Positions 24,826 through 34,700 of a DNA stretch of 64,000 nucleotides are shown here, one piece after another. A model generated the notes under the pieces. The model saw only the letters and a program-made list of their open reading frames with translations. It was not told the DNA's origin and did no database searches. Positions within the stretch are counted from its first letter, which is position 1; each line of letters starts with the position of its first letter. The position numbers and the translations under genes were made by a program. This DNA comes from Cognatiyoonia sp965661665. Lineage in GTDB: Bacteria; Pseudomonadota; Alphaproteobacteria; Rhodobacterales; Rhodobacteraceae. The DNA is taken from positions 81,192-145,191 of the forward strand of contig NZ_CBFIEO010000005.1 of the NCBI RefSeq assembly GCF_965661665.1, read 5' to 3'.

Positions 24826-25982
24826 TAGTTCGACCTTCCGCTGTTATTGGTGTTCGAGCGAAGTTCGTTCAGTGGTAGGTATGGGACAACGCCCTGACCG
24901 CCTGATCCGTTCGTGTCATCCAGAAGGATGATGTCGATGCCGCCAAGGACATTCTCCATCGTCTCAAGATAGATCCGCTTGCGGGTCACTTCTGGAGCGC
25001 TTTGGTATTCTTCCAAAACAGAGCTAAAGCGGCTCGCCTCACCCAGCGCTTCGTTCACCACGCGCGCACGATACCCTTCGGCCTGCTCCAGCAACTGCGC
25101 CGCTTCACCACGGGCCAGCGCAAGCTGTTCGTTGGCGTAAGCGTCCGCACGGTTCTGCAACCGGTCGCGTTCCTGTTCGGCGTCCTGTACCTCACGGAAG
25201 GCAGCGATAACCGGCTCCGGCGGGTCGGCTTTGTCAAAGTTCACACGCACGATGTTCACGCCGGACTGGTAGCTGTCGAGGGTGTTTTGAATGTCAAGCT
25301 GAAGGCGATCTGCAATCGCACCACGGTCTCTGTTCAGGATTGGCGCCAATTCAGACTGCGCGATAATCTCGCGCATCGCGGATTCAGCCACCGCCTCAAT
25401 CGTCAGGGGCGGATCAGCGAGGTTGAACAGGTATTCCCGCGGATCGGTGATGTTCCAAACAACTTGGAAGTCGATGTCGACGATGTTCTCGTCACCGGTT
25501 AGCATCAAACCCGCATCACTGCCTGCACGGCTTGTGCCAATCTCTATGTTGCGTTCGGTCGTCACTGCCAAAACTTCGCGCGTGACCAGCGGCCAAGGGG
25601 CAAAATTCAAACCGGGACCGTTGGTGGACATGTACTCACCAAGGAACAGTTCAACTGACTGCTCTTCCGGGGCCACGGTATAGAATGACGCCATGCCCCA
25701 CAGCACAACGGCTGCAATCGCCCCGAGACCCAGCGTGCCGCGCGTGATCGCTGGACCACCTTTGCCACTGCCGCCAGAACCGTTCTGGCCGCCGCCACCG
25801 CCGCCCATGAGAACGCGGAGTTGCTCACGGCCCTTGTTCACCAGATCGTCAATCTCTGGAATTTGCGGGTTATTGTCCTGACCGGGTCTGCGCGGCGGAC
25901 GGTTGCGATCATCGCCGCCACCATTGTTGCCACCGCCGTTGTTTCCACCACCGCCCCACGGGCCGCCGTTGTTTCCTGCCAT
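24825..25982 (-). CDS. hflK: HflK, subunit of the FtsH-regulating SPFH complex
   Basis: The 385-residue protein opens with a glycine/asparagine-rich cytoplasmic region (residues 1-85, several GGGN and GGGGG runs), then one membrane helix (GLGAIAAVVLWGMASFYTV) and the SPFH domain (VAPEEQSVELFLGEYM, NIVDIDFQVVWNITDPREYL). A coiled coil rich in Ala, Glu and Arg follows (REVQDAEQERDRLQNRADAYANEQ). It pairs with HflC. The gene is the first of the hflK-hflC-DUF2065 set, with htrA 185 bases beyond it. Confidence 0.96.
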   Translation of the reverse strand: MAGNNGGPWGGGGNNGGGNNGGGDDRNRPPRRPGQDNNPQIPEIDDLVNKGREQLRVLMGGGGGGQNGSGGSGKGGPAITRGTLGLGAIAAVVLWGMASFYTVAPEEQSVELFLGEYMSTNGPGLNFAPWPLVTREVLAVTTERNIEIGTSRAGSDAGLMLTGDENIVDIDFQVVWNITDPREYLFNLADPPLTIEAVAESAMREIIAQSELAPILNRDRGAIADRLQLDIQNTLDSYQSGVNIVRVNFDKADPPEPVIAAFREVQDAEQERDRLQNRADAYANEQLALARGEAAQLLEQAEGYRARVVNEALGEASRFSSVLEEYQSAPEVTRKRIYLETMENVLGGIDIILLDDTNGSGGQGVVPYLPLNELRSNTNNSGRSN

Positions 25983-26055
25983 GTTCTGGTTTGCTTCCTT
26001 GCTAATCGCCCTGGCTTTGGGCCTTGGAACTAAAATGATCTTTTTTGTCGGATTT

Positions 26056-27414
26056 TCAAGTTGTCCGCGTTGGTTCTTTCATCGTGACCAGCTCTTCCGC
26101 CATCGTCGGGTGAACCGCGCAAGTTTGGTCGAATTGTTCTTTCGTCGCGCCCAGTTTCACCACGATACCAGCAAGCTGGATCATCTCGCCTGCATGGTCT
26201 GCGACGATGTGACATCCCAAAACAACACGGGTCGCTTTGCTGACGATGAGCTTCATCAAAACGCGATCTTCACGGCCTGCAAATGCATGGTGCATCGGCT
26301 TGAAGCTGGTGGAATAGACCTCGATCGGTTCTTGCGCCGCCGCCTGCTCCTCCGTCAGGCCAATCGTGCCAAATTCAGGCTGCGTGAAAACGGCTGACGG
26401 GATCAACTCATGATCGACAGGGGTCGGATTGCCGTGAAACACCGTTTCGACAAAGGCCATACCTTCGCGGATCGCCACCGGCGTCAGTTGCACACGGTTC
26501 GTCACATCCCCGATGGCATAGATTGAGGGCACGCTGGTCTGGCTATACTCGTCAACGACGACCTCGCCCTTACTCCCAATCTCAACACCCACCTGTTCGA
26601 GGCCCAGCCCGTCCGTGTTGGCGCGGCGACCTGTGGCAAACAGCACTTGGTCATACAGTTGCTCACCACCCTCAGTATCTTTCACCCAAACACCGCCGTC
26701 CCGCTTTTGCAGTTCTTCGACGTTGACACCAAGGCGTAGGTTTACGCCACGCTTGACCATATCCTCAGCCACAATTGTACGCGCTTCGTCGTCGAACCCA
26801 CGCAAGATCTGTTCGCCGCGGTAGAATTGATCCACCTCGACGCCAAGCCCGTTCATGATTCCTGCAAACTCCGACGCGATATAACCGCCTCCGACAATCA
26901 GCATCTTCTTTGGGAACTCATCGAGCAGGAACAGCTCATTTGAGGAAATCCCATGCTCCGCCCCAGGCGTCCCCGGCACAACCGGATAGCAACCCGTCGC
27001 AATCAAAATATGCTTTGCGGTGACTTCGGTGCCATCAGACAAGGACACCGTGTGCGGATTTTTGAGCGTTGCCCGCGCATCGTGGATCGCAACATCATTG
27101 TTGGACAAGATACTACGATAAATCCCCTCCAGCCGATCTAATTCGGCGTGCAATTTCGGGCGAAATTTCGACCAGTTAAACGTGCCCACGTCCAAATCCC
27201 AGCCATAGGATTGCGCATCTTCGAACATGTCGCTGAACTCACTGGCGAACACCATCAGCTTTTTGGGAACACAGCCGCGGATCACGCATGTCCCGCCCAT
27301 GCGGGACTCTTCGGCCAATCCAACTTTTGCGCCGGTCTGTGCCGCCACCCGCGCCGCGCGCACACCACCGGACCCACCGCCGATCACAAACAATTCATAA
27401 TCAAACGTCGCCAT
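26056..27414 (-). CDS. gor: Glutathione-disulfide reductase
   Basis: The 452-residue flavoprotein has the FAD motif VIGGGSGGVRAARVA near residue 10, the redox disulfide GGTCVIRGCVPKKL near 41-52, the NADP-binding GGGYIASEFAGIMNGLG near 172 with downstream arginines expected for NADPH, and the C-terminal active-site His-Glu pair in CAVHPTMAEELVT. It keeps glutathione reduced. The ATG overlaps the end of a small upstream reading frame that may be a stub of rpiA. Confidence 0.94.
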   Translation of the reverse strand: MATFDYELFVIGGGSGGVRAARVAAQTGAKVGLAEESRMGGTCVIRGCVPKKLMVFASEFSDMFEDAQSYGWDLDVGTFNWSKFRPKLHAELDRLEGIYRSILSNNDVAIHDARATLKNPHTVSLSDGTEVTAKHILIATGCYPVVPGTPGAEHGISSNELFLLDEFPKKMLIVGGGYIASEFAGIMNGLGVEVDQFYRGEQILRGFDDEARTIVAEDMVKRGVNLRLGVNVEELQKRDGGVWVKDTEGGEQLYDQVLFATGRRANTDGLGLEQVGVEIGSKGEVVVDEYSQTSVPSIYAIGDVTNRVQLTPVAIREGMAFVETVFHGNPTPVDHELIPSAVFTQPEFGTIGLTEEQAAAQEPIEVYSTSFKPMHHAFAGREDRVLMKLIVSKATRVVLGCHIVADHAGEMIQLAGIVVKLGATKEQFDQTCAVHPTMAEELVTMKEPTRTT

Positions 27415-27544
27415 CGGCTTGTCCCATCACTTCAAAATCGTTTGGCGGAACCTTTGAGGCTCCGCGTAAGGTTTCAACAAAGCTCGCAGCCCGTTTCGCC
27501 GCTACAAACTTCGCGCGATCAATCGGTGACAGCTCTGATGACAT
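27401..27544 (-). pseudogene. 47-codon stub resembling the N terminus of ribose-5-phosphate isomerase A
   Basis: A good ribosome site (GAGGAG) precedes the ATG at 27544. The first 22 codons, MSSELSPIDRAKFVAAKRAA plus SF, match what I know as the start of RpiA in Rhodobacteraceae, but the following GxGTGSTA phosphate loop and the rest of the enzyme are absent. Instead 24 unrelated codons lead to a stop inside the first codons of gor. A deletion that removed most of rpiA and left its translation start upstream of gor would explain this. It may now work only as a leader peptide coupling gor translation. The match to RpiA is from memory of the family, not a search. Confidence 0.45.
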
Positions 27545-27742
27545 GGTACTCTCCTCAGGTTTGGACGCATTATAGAGGAATGCCACCTCCCATGCGAGGG
27601 GCCAATCGCCGATTCGCAGCGTTTCAGTCGCGCAAAAGCACCCCCATCGGTCGCATTAGCGCGGCTTGTGGTCAGCAACGCACTCTATAGGATTGAAAGC
27701 GAGGCTTTTGCCGCCACGATCAAGATAAGAAAGCATGCCCTG

Positions 27743-29116
27743 ATGTTCCTGTCGGTGTTTGATATGTTCAAGGTGGGCGTCGGGCCCTCCTCCTCCCACA
27801 CCATCGGCCCAATGGTGGCCACCAACCGGTTTTTGGATCATCTGCGCAACCAACCATTTGAGGTTAAGGGCCTTCGCGCATCGCTCCACGGGTCGCTTGC
27901 GTTCACGGGTGTCGGCCACGCCACGGACCGCGCTGTTATCCTGGGGTTGGCCGGCATGCAGTCGGACAACTACGACGCAGCAAAGGCCGACGCTGAATTG
28001 GCCCGCATCGCGGCAGACAAGACGGTCCACCCAGACGGATTGGGCGAGCTGAGCTTTGACCCCAAGGCTGATGTCATCTTCAATTACGACGACATCCTGA
28101 CTGGGCACTCCAACGGTATGAAACTTTACGCCAAAGACGCGCAAGGCGACGTGATTATCGAGGAAACATACTACTCTATCGGTGGTGGGTTCGTGCTAAC
28201 AGCGAAAGAACTGGCCGATGGGAAAGCCACCGACACCGGCGCGCCCGTCCCATTCCCGTTCCAGTCGGCGGCAGAGATGCTGGAGCTGGCGAAAACCTCC
28301 GGGAAATCCATCGCGGATATGAAGCGCACGAATGAGCTCTCACGGATGAAGCACAGCGACCTCGACGCTGGCCTCACCCGAATTTGGGAAGTGATGAACG
28401 CCTGTATTGATCGCGGGATCAGCAGTGAAGGCATCCTGCCCGGTGGTCTCAGCGTGCGCCGCCGCGCCAAAGGCATCTATGACGCGCTTATGGCCGAACG
28501 CGGCATGAACCTCACCGCGCCGCACACGATCAACGACTGGATGTCGACCTATGCGATGGCAGTGAACGAAGAAAACGCCGCTGGCGGCCAAATCGTCACC
28601 GCGCCCACCAATGGCGCGGCGGGCGTCGTCCCCGCCACCATCCGATATTGGTTGGACCACGTCCCTGGCGCGACGGTCAGCAAAGTCCCCGAATTCCTGC
28701 TCACCGCCGCCGCTATCGGCGGGCTCATCAAATACAACGCCTCAATCTCCGGCGCGGAATGCGGGTGCCAAGCGGAAGTGGGCAGCGCGGCGGCAATGGC
28801 GGCATCCGGCCTCTGCGCTGTGATGGGTGGCACGCCAGAGCAGATCGAAAACGCCGCTGAAATCGCGCTTGAACACCACCTCGGCATGACCTGCGATCCG
28901 GTCAAAGGTCTCGTTCAAGTGCCCTGCATCGAACGCAACGGCCTTGGCGCGATCAAAGCCGTCTCCGCCGCGTCGCTCGCCATTCGTGGGGATGGCAAGC
29001 ATCTCGTCCACCTCGACGTGGCGATCGAGACGATGCGCCAAACCGGTCAGGACATGAGCGAGAAGTACAAAGAAACCGCTCTCGGTGGCCTCGCCGTGAA
29101 CGTACCCAACTGCTGA
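27743..29116 (+). CDS. sdaA: L-serine dehydratase (ammonia-lyase), single-chain iron-sulfur type
   Basis: The ATG at 27743 gives the family start MFLSVFDMFKVGVGPSSSHT; SSSHTIGPM is the hallmark of these enzymes. The 457-residue chain joins the beta-type and alpha-type domains. Cluster-binding cysteines are seen in SGAECGCQAEVGSAAAMAA near residue 340 and in LGMTCDPVKGLVQVPCIERN near 385. It converts L-serine to pyruvate and ammonia using a [4Fe-4S] cluster. An EamA-type exporter starts one base into its stop codon (TGATG), so the two may be a serine-use and export pair. Confidence 0.94.
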   Translation: MFLSVFDMFKVGVGPSSSHTIGPMVATNRFLDHLRNQPFEVKGLRASLHGSLAFTGVGHATDRAVILGLAGMQSDNYDAAKADAELARIAADKTVHPDGLGELSFDPKADVIFNYDDILTGHSNGMKLYAKDAQGDVIIEETYYSIGGGFVLTAKELADGKATDTGAPVPFPFQSAAEMLELAKTSGKSIADMKRTNELSRMKHSDLDAGLTRIWEVMNACIDRGISSEGILPGGLSVRRRAKGIYDALMAERGMNLTAPHTINDWMSTYAMAVNEENAAGGQIVTAPTNGAAGVVPATIRYWLDHVPGATVSKVPEFLLTAAAIGGLIKYNASISGAECGCQAEVGSAAAMAASGLCAVMGGTPEQIENAAEIALEHHLGMTCDPVKGLVQVPCIERNGLGAIKAVSAASLAIRGDGKHLVHLDVAIETMRQTGQDMSEKYKETALGGLAVNVPNC

Positions 29117-30027
29117 TGGCGGACCGCGTCGGCATAGCGATGGCCCTGATGATCGGGTTTTGCATCACTGCCCCGATCTTGGACGTCTGCGCGAAATTAG
29201 CGGCGACAGAGATCCCCGTGGGCCAAATCACCGCCGCGCGGTTCTTGGTGCAAGCGGCGCTGATGATCCCAATGGTGTGGATTGCGGGCCAGTCCTTACG
29301 TTTGCCACCTAATACCCTCAGCTTGATGATTGCCCGCGCGCTTTGCCTGCTCGCCGCGACCTACTGCTTTATCGCCGCCATTCGCATCATGCCCATCGCC
29401 GACGCGCTTGCCATCGCCTTTGTGGAGCCGTTCATCATCCTGCTGATGGGTTATCTCGTCTTCCGCGACGCCATTGGCCCGCGTCGCATCATGGCCTGTG
29501 CGGTTGGCTTCACCGGCGCGCTATTGGTGATCCAGCCCAGCCTCGCCGTCTTTGGACCCGTGGCGTTCTACCCGCTCGGGACCGCTGTCACCTTCGCCGC
29601 CTATATGATCCTGACCCGCGGCCTCGCACCCAAAATCGGCCCTTTGCCGATGCAAGCGCAAACCGCGATCATCGCTTCTGCCATTTGTCTGCCAATCCTC
29701 TATTTCGGGAACGGTACTAGCGTCTTGGACATTGATCCCGTCATGCCACAAGGCATCTTCTGGATTTGGCTCTTGGGCGTCGGCCTGGCCGCAGCTGGGT
29801 CACACCTGATGATGACCTATGCGCTCTCCATGGCACCGGCGAGCACACTCGCCCCGCTACACTATCTGGAAATCGTCACCGCCGTGGCCTTTGGATACTT
29901 GATCTTTGGCGACTTCCCGAACTGGCTCACATGGACCGGCATTGGCGTGATCGTCAGCTCCGGCCTCTACGTTATTTTTCGAGAACGCCAGCAAGCACGT
30001 TTGGCAGCAATGCCCGCGGCACGGTGA
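29116..30027 (+). CDS. EamA/DMT-family membrane transporter
   Basis: A 303-residue protein with about ten hydrophobic helices in two homologous halves, each an EamA domain (ITAARFLVQAALMIPMVWIA in the first, LAPLHYLEIVTAVAFGYLIF in the second). It is translationally coupled to the serine dehydratase gene. Members export amino acids and other metabolites; coupling hints at a serine-related solute, but that is an inference. The last 56 bases overlap the 3' end of thiN on the other strand. Confidence 0.88.
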   Translation: MADRVGIAMALMIGFCITAPILDVCAKLAATEIPVGQITAARFLVQAALMIPMVWIAGQSLRLPPNTLSLMIARALCLLAATYCFIAAIRIMPIADALAIAFVEPFIILLMGYLVFRDAIGPRRIMACAVGFTGALLVIQPSLAVFGPVAFYPLGTAVTFAAYMILTRGLAPKIGPLPMQAQTAIIASAICLPILYFGNGTSVLDIDPVMPQGIFWIWLLGVGLAAAGSHLMMTYALSMAPASTLAPLHYLEIVTAVAFGYLIFGDFPNWLTWTGIGVIVSSGLYVIFRERQQARLAAMPAAR

Positions 30028-30625
30028 CGGCGACCGCGCCTGTCACATCAAACGATACGCTGCCAGCCACCGCTGCGTTCGACGAACTGATCAAACCGTC
30101 CAGCGCCAATTCAGCGCCCTCCAACTCCCACTTTAGCCCTTTCGATTGCACCTCTGCTGCGCCTAAAGGCAAGACGCCAACCCCCGCACCAACCGGCATT
30201 TCAATCCGCAAAGATCGGTCGCGGATCACACAGACCGCATCATCGCTGCCCAAGAAAACAACGTGGCAGCCAGGGCGCACCGCCGCCGCCCGCAATGCAG
30301 CAAATGTGTGATCAAGCCGCTGGCCCAAAAATCCTATCGCAACGAAGGCGGGCGCGGCCACGCGGTCTAAAACCTTCTCCAAATCGGTGGTATCTTGGCG
30401 GTCGATTTGATGGATTCGGTCGGCAAATGCCGCCCGCGCGGCGTCCGAAATGCTGTCCATATCCCCATATATCGCGTCTGGTGCCACTCCAGCAGACAAC
30501 AGCTTGTTTGCCCCGCTGTCTGCGGCCACAACCTTTGGCGCTAACCCCATCGCAATGGTAAGATCATCGCTGTTCAGGTCAGCACCTCCCACCAATGTGA
30601 CTGGTTCGGAACTGTTAACAATCAC
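29972..30625 (-). CDS. thiN: Thiamine pyrophosphokinase
   Basis: The 217-residue product shows the TPK signature: VAADSGANKLLSAGVAPDAIYGDMDSI near residues 33-58, DTTDLEKVL near 78 (acidic catalytic residues) and GFLGQRLDHTFAAL near 97. The C-terminal beta-sandwich (GLKWELEGAELALDG, ISSSNAAVAGSVSFDVTGA) binds thiamine. It makes thiamine diphosphate from thiamine and ATP. The gene converges with the EamA transporter gene. Confidence 0.92.
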   Translation of the reverse strand: MIVNSSEPVTLVGGADLNSDDLTIAMGLAPKVVAADSGANKLLSAGVAPDAIYGDMDSISDAARAAFADRIHQIDRQDTTDLEKVLDRVAAPAFVAIGFLGQRLDHTFAALRAAAVRPGCHVVFLGSDDAVCVIRDRSLRIEMPVGAGVGVLPLGAAEVQSKGLKWELEGAELALDGLISSSNAAVAGSVSFDVTGAVAVTVPRALLPNVLAGVLEK

Positions 30626-30775
30626 CGTCTAGACGCCTTTATTTGGGTCAGTTTCACAAACATTCCTCAATTGGGTCATGAAATAATACTTTAGGATAAG
30701 CCATTCTTCCTCCGATTACGAACCAAATAATAATAAACCGTCCAACTGCACGGCGGTGGAAAGCGAGCGAATACA

Positions 30776-33007
30776 ATGGTTGAGTCGAGCAAGATCTTCA
30801 CAGTGTCCTACGGGACGTTTTCTTGCACCCTTGAAGGGTTTGAGGATTCCCACTCCACGATGAAAGCGATTGCGGAATACTTCCTCGACCTTGCAGAGCG
30901 GGACCTTTATTTCGGTGCGGAGCCTCCAACACCAGACGCTGAGATGATCACTCGTATTGCCAAACGTGAGATCGAGCGCCGCGTTGAAGCGCGCTCTAAT
31001 GAAAATGGTATCGTCCTGCGCGCCGCAGAAGCCGCGGCAAGTGACGCGCTCGACATGAAGTCTGACGATCAGACGGCCGAGGATGACGTCCAGTCAGATG
31101 ACGTCGAAGAAGAAGCTGCCTAAGACGCACCGTCCAGTACCACCCTCGAGGATATTGCGCCAGAACAGCTGGAGCGTCAGACAACACATACCGACCCCTC
31201 CAGCGTCGCTGCAAAGCTCCAGCGCATTCGCGCAGTCGTTGGCGGCAACGACAGCGCTGCGTTCTTCAGCAACCCGTCTGAGGAAGAGAATGCACCCGAG
31301 GCGTTCACCTTCGACGCTGGCAAATCCGCAGAGTTCGAAGACGAAGCGGAACCTGAGGCCGAAGAAGAATTCGTAGCTGAAGAGGAAGAAACTGTCGAAG
31401 AAGAGGTGGTCAACGACGAGGCCGTCGAAGAAGAGGCCTCCGAAGAAGAAGTCGCTGAAGACGAGGCGACCCAAGAAGAATTCTTCGCCGACATGACGGA
31501 GGAAGACGAAGCCTAGGAAGAATTCGAAGCAGAAGCGGACGTCGCGGAAGCTTCGAAAGAAGACGATGCAGACGACCTGAACGCAGCTGACGCGCTCGCC
31601 TCTATCATGGCGACAACAGCCAAATCAGATGACCAAACGGTCGAAGCTGATGCGGGTGACATGTCCGACGCGGAAGAGTTTTTCGCCGATACCACTGTAG
31701 TAGAGGTTGCTGAAGACGCGGCAGAAGACGATGCCGACAACAAGACCTTCTCTGACATTGACACGGATCTGATTGCTTCCATTGCCACTGAAAGCGAGCA
31801 GACCGAAGAGACTGCTGAAGCTGAAGAAGTCGAAGAAAAGAAACCGTCGCTGACGGCCCGCATCCTGCGCTTTGGTCGCAAAAAAGCGCCTGTAGTTGAA
31901 GAACCTGTTGAAGAGCCAAAAGACGACATCAAGCTCGACGACGTGATCTCAGCGATTGAAGGCGAGGCGGAAGAAGGTGGCACCGCGTCCGACGACGAAG
32001 GCTTCAGCCTTGCCGATATGGATGGTGCTGACGATCTGACAGACTACGAAGACGTCGCAGCTGCCGCACTCGATCCAGAGGATGAAGCGAAACTGATGGC
32101 TGACCTCGCTACTGTTGAAGACGAGTTCGCAGCGGACTCCGAAGAATTCACCGCTGAAATGTCTGCTGACTTGGATGAAACGGCTGAGGAGATCGAAGTC
32201 GTTGCCAAGGCGGACTATGTTCTGATCCTTGAGCAATAAGTTGCCGTTGTCGCGGACGACGCCGACGCAACCGAAGTAAAAGAAGAAGCGGAAACTGGCG
32301 AGGCGTCCGCCCCTGCACGACATGCTGAACCTGGCACGCATCGTCTGCCTGAAAACGACCACGCCGCGATGGATCGCATTATGCAGCTAGCAGATGAGCA
32401 GATGGATGAGCCTGAAGGCAGACGTCATCGCCAAGCCATCGCGCAATTAAAAGCCACAGTCGTGGCAACAGAAGCTGCGCGTCAGTTGGGCGACACTGCC
32501 AAATCCAACGCTGAGGAGCAGGAAGAAAATCGTAAGAACTTTGACGACGTGGTGCGTCCACGCCGCGCTGACCGTCTGCCACGCGCCGAAATCCGGACAG
32601 AGCGTCCGCGCCCAGCGCCTTTGAAACTCGTCGCATCCCAGCGCATCGACGAAGATAGCGCTGCAGGTGAGGCCGTTGCCTCACGTCGCGTCGCAACATC
32701 CTCAGCCGATGAAGCTGCAAATGCAGAAAGCATTGCAGCCTAAGCCGATGAGGTTGGCGCAACTGAGTTGTCAGACCTGCTCGAAGCTGCAGCGGCCTAC
32801 TGCGCAGATGTTGAAGGGCAGGAAGACTTTTCCCGCCCTCAGATCATGAAGAAGGATCAGGTGTCCTCCAAAGAAGAGTTCAGCCGCGAAGATAGCCTGC
32901 GCTCCTTCGGCACGCTGCTCCGCGAGGGCTGCATCAGCAAGTTCCGCAACGGCCGCTTCCAAATTACAGAGCAGACACGCTTCCGCCCCAAACAAAAAGT
33001 GGGCTAA
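30776..33007 (+). pseudogene. Acidic roseobacter protein in one frame with four internal stop codons
   Basis: One continuous reading frame of 743 codons is interrupted only by stop codons: TAA 31121-31123, TAG 31514-31516, TAA 32237-32239 and TAA 32741-32743. No frameshift is needed. The start (KIFTVSYGTFSCTLEGFEDS, then MKAIAEYFLDLAERDLYFG) and the end (EEFSREDSLRSFGTLLREG, then SKFRNGRFQIT) look like the two conserved ends of a widespread Rhodobacteraceae protein of unknown function. Between them is a low-complexity region dominated by Glu, Asp and Ala. All four stops stand in Glu-rich surroundings, and each could arise from GAA or GAG by one G-to-T change. I call it a pseudogene, but the intact frame is odd (see findings). 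A strong terminator follows. Confidence 0.85.
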
Positions 33008-33026
33008 CTGCAATCACAGAAAAAAG

Positions 33027-33055
33027 AAAAGGCGGTCTGCTTTGACCGCCTTTTT
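33027..33055. terminator. Bidirectional Rho-independent terminator
   Basis: GGCGGTC (33031-33037) pairs with GACCGCC (33044-33050) across TGCTTT, flanked by AAAA and TTTTT. It serves the acidic-protein gene on the plus strand and could also end the DUF2842 gene on the minus strand. Confidence 0.9.
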
Positions 33056-33271
33056 CTATGCGCCCTCGTCCGGGTCCGGCTGTCCGATGCCCTTAAACAC
33101 CCATTTCAGCGGGAAAACCCATCCGATGCCAAGCGCAACATAGAGGAAGAATTCAACCACCAGCTGGAACCGCGGTGCCGTGCTCATCACCGTCACCGCC
33201 AACATCACGTAGGCTGGCACGCCGACCACAAGGATCAGCAGCGACAGGCGTTTGCGGCCCTTATAGGTCAT
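33056..33271 (-). CDS. DUF2842 membrane protein
   Basis: A 71-residue protein with two membrane helices (LSLLILVVGVPAYVMLAVTVM and FQLVVEFFLYVALGIGWVFP) and the conserved end PLKWVFKGIGQPDPDE. DUF2842 genes are typical of alphaproteobacteria and here lie two bases after the purA stop in the same direction, so the two are co-transcribed. Function unknown. Confidence 0.9.
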   Translation of the reverse strand: MTYKGRKRLSLLILVVGVPAYVMLAVTVMSTAPRFQLVVEFFLYVALGIGWVFPLKWVFKGIGQPDPDEGA

Positions 33272-33273
33272 AA

Positions 33274-34566
33274 TCAGTCTGCAAATGGGTCGGTAACAAG
33301 GACTGTGTCTTCTCTCTCGGGTGAGGTGGATACTAGCGCGACCGGGCAGTCGATCAACTCTTCAATCCGTCGCACGTACTTGATTGCTTGCGCAGGCAGA
33401 TCGGCCCAAGACCGCGCACCTTCTGTGGATTCGTTCCAACCCGGCATCTCTTCATAGACCGGCGTGCAACGCGCTTGCTGGTCTGCCGCAATCGGCAAAT
33501 AGTCGAGCGTTTCGCCGTCCAACTCGTACCCAACGCAAATCTTCAGCGTCTCAAAACCATCCAAAACATCCAGCTTTGTCAGCGAGATGCCATTGACCCC
33601 AGAGGTCGCACAGGTCTGACGCACGAGAACCGCATCAAACCATCCACAGCGCCGCTTGCGGCCCGTGGTCGTGCCAAACTCATGACCGCGTTCGCCCAGA
33701 CGCTGACCGTCGTCATCGTCCAACTCTGTCGGGAACGGCCCCTCACCCACGCGGGTGGTGTAGGCCTTCACAATCCCCAGTACGAAATCAATGGCACCTG
33801 GACCGATACCTGTCCCAGTCGCCGCTTGGCCTGCAATGACGTTTGACGATGTCACGAAGGGGTAGGTTCCGAAATCAATGTCGAGCAACGCGCCCTGCGC
33901 TCCTTCAAACAGGATGCGCTTACCAGCCTTGCGTTTTTCATTCAGCACCTTCCACACTGGTGCCGCGTACTTCAGCAGTTCCGGCGCAATCTCCGCCAAC
34001 TGGTCGAGCAAGGCATCCCGATCAATCTCTTCCAAGCCCAAACCACGGCGCAGCGCATTGTGATGCAGCAACGCGCGATCGATGCGCTTTTCCAATGTCG
34101 CAGCATCCGCCAAATCAGCAACACGTATCGCGCGGCGCCCCACCTTGTCCTCATAAGCCGGACCAATCCCGCGCCCCGTTGTCCCTATTTTGGCGATAGA
34201 GTTCTGGTTCTCCCGCGCGCGGTCCAACTCTCCGTGAAACGGCAGGATGAGCGGCGTGTTTTCCGCCACCATCAAGTTCTCAGGATTGATGTCGACGCCT
34301 TGTTCGCGAATGCCCGCAATCTCTTTCAGAAGGTTCCAAGGGTCCAGAACAACGCCATTGCCGATGACACTCAGCTTGCCCCCGCGCACAACGCCAGACG
34401 GCAGCGCATGCAGCTTGTAGACATCCTCACCAATGACCAGCGTATGCCCCGCGTTGTGACCACCCTGAAACCGCGCTACCACATCAGCGCGTTCTGACAG
34501 CCAGTCCACGATTTTGCCTTTGCCTTCGTCGCCCCACTGCGCGCCCACAACCACAACATTTGCCAT
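33274..34566 (-). CDS. purA: Adenylosuccinate synthetase
   Basis: The 430-residue enzyme starts with VVVGAQWGDEGKGKIVDWLSE, holding the GTP loop and catalytic Asp, followed by GGHNAGHTLV with the catalytic His near residue 40, and TGRKRRCGWFDAVL near 300. It joins IMP and aspartate with GTP, the first committed step to AMP. The length is standard and the start is the family start. Confidence 0.97.
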   Translation of the reverse strand: MANVVVVGAQWGDEGKGKIVDWLSERADVVARFQGGHNAGHTLVIGEDVYKLHALPSGVVRGGKLSVIGNGVVLDPWNLLKEIAGIREQGVDINPENLMVAENTPLILPFHGELDRARENQNSIAKIGTTGRGIGPAYEDKVGRRAIRVADLADAATLEKRIDRALLHHNALRRGLGLEEIDRDALLDQLAEIAPELLKYAAPVWKVLNEKRKAGKRILFEGAQGALLDIDFGTYPFVTSSNVIAGQAATGTGIGPGAIDFVLGIVKAYTTRVGEGPFPTELDDDDGQRLGERGHEFGTTTGRKRRCGWFDAVLVRQTCATSGVNGISLTKLDVLDGFETLKICVGYELDGETLDYLPIAADQQARCTPVYEEMPGWNESTEGARSWADLPAQAIKYVRRIEELIDCPVALVSTSPEREDTVLVTDPFAD

Positions 34567-34700
34567 CCTAAAGCCCTTTCTGTGCGGAACCCCGCGCCCC
34601 TATATCGTCCTGATCCCAGCAGTGAAACCGCTAATTCCCACTTCCCCTAGACAAGTTGAGGCGTCTTTGGTCATCTCAGGCAAAATAAAAGGTTTTCGAG

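Noticed and set aside
30776..33007. Stop codon reassignment or a suppressor system explaining the in-frame stops
   Set aside because: All three stop codons occur as internal stops, while intact genes such as pyrG (TAG), hisH (TAA) and hisB (TGA) end normally with each. No suppressor tRNA is seen; the one tRNA here reads tyrosine codons.
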